Shown piece by piece: positions 63,401 through 64,000 of a DNA stretch of 64,000 nt. The DNA comes from Nematostella vectensis (Eukaryota > Cnidaria > Anthozoa > Actiniaria > Edwardsiidae). Where the stretch lies: positions 8,332,515 to 8,396,514 of the forward strand of contig NC_064048.1 in assembly GCF_932526225.1 (NCBI RefSeq), read 5' to 3'. A program made the translations under genes and the position numbers. A model generated the notes under the pieces. That model did not search any database and had not been told where the DNA came from. It saw nothing but the letters and a program-made list of their open reading frames with translations. Within the stretch, counting starts at the first letter, position 1; every line of letters begins with the position of its first letter.

Positions 63401-64000
63401 TAGACCTTCCAAGTTGAGTTTTTTCTGTGTTTTGTATCCGTTTTTGTCGTGCTTTTTGTGCTCAAAATTAAGGTAACACTCCTTATGTGTTAATTCGAAT
63501 GAAATTATTTAAAATACCATTTTAATATTTCAATTGAACCAACAGACAAACGAGAAATTGTTGAATTAAAATTCATGTATAAATAAATTTCTTGGTGATT
63601 TTACTTTTTTTGAGCTAAAAACAAATTGCGACGTATTCCATTGTTTCGATTTCCCCAGCCGAAAGATACGCCAAGACATCATGAGTAGATTCTAGCTTAG
63701 AATAATGAACGTAAAAGTGCTTGTGTTTTCGCTCATTTTTCCGTTCGTAATTTCCACTTTGAGCCAGACTAGATTCAAATCAAAAGATTTTTTGATAATT
63801 GTTGCGTGTTTCTCGATAACAGTCTTAGGCAAACTTCCTAAAAACTCTTAATGAGTCGAGATCTTTCTATCACTTCAATGCAGAAGTCTAAAAACCGTCC
63901 AGTCGTTTGTAGATTAAATCTAAGCATCGTAATTAAAGCCACTCCGACAGATAGATGGCACACAAAATTTTCAGATTTTACCCCCGAGGCTTTTAGGCAA
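60430..64000. other. Gene-poor stretch with poly-G/poly-C tracts
   Basis: Poly-G at about 61128-61146, 61976-61994 and 62105-62127; poly-C at about 62910-62926. CCTTAGCCTGCGTAGCGGCT near 62320 resembles the terminus of the 59490 MITE. No gene is supported. Confidence 0.45.

Overview
The window looks like nuclear DNA from an early-branching animal, most probably a cnidarian (anthozoan). This is inferred from AT-rich sequence, small intron-split genes with animal orthologues, a secreted phospholipase A2 of the type common in sea anemones, and a repeat load of BEL/Pao, Penelope-like, foldback and poly-G-bearing elements. The species cannot be fixed from sequence alone.

Layout. 1-3.3 kb holds repeats and one doubtful open stretch. 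3.3-21.8 kb holds the three recognisable exons of a secreted phospholipase A2 (+ strand); its second intron, about 17 kb, contains a degenerate tandem repeat (5.9-7.7 kb), an antisense BEL/Pao LTR retrotransposon (7700-13491) and a 3.5-kb array of C-poor repeat units (14.0-17.5 kb). 22.9-24.0 kb is a two-exon MICOS13/QIL1 homologue (- strand). It is head-to-head with a seven-exon CUEDC2 orthologue (24.48-30.45 kb, + strand), with an E-box in the gap between them. 32.9-33.9 kb is a rhodopsin-class GPCR with a single coding exon (- strand). From about 34 kb to the end I find no confident host gene, only repeats: a pogo/mariner-like non-autonomous element (39.35 kb), a 5'-truncated Penelope-like element bracketed by inverted copies of its own 3' end (50.0-50.9 kb), a MITE with an 11-bp target duplication (59.49 kb), several minisatellites, and many poly-G/poly-C tracts.

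The genes do not form one pathway. MICOS13 acts in mitochondrial crista junctions, CUEDC2 in ubiquitin-linked signalling, PLA2 is secreted, and the GPCR is a membrane receptor. Only MICOS13 and CUEDC2 appear to share regulation, through a probable bidirectional promoter.

The most unusual pattern is that three of the four host genes each have a minisatellite whose unit includes a gene boundary: the 3' splice site of PLA2 exon B (seven 20-bp units), the last codons and stop of CUEDC2 (3.4 units of about 70 bp), and the last codons and stop of the GPCR (about ten units of about 65 bp, decaying outward).
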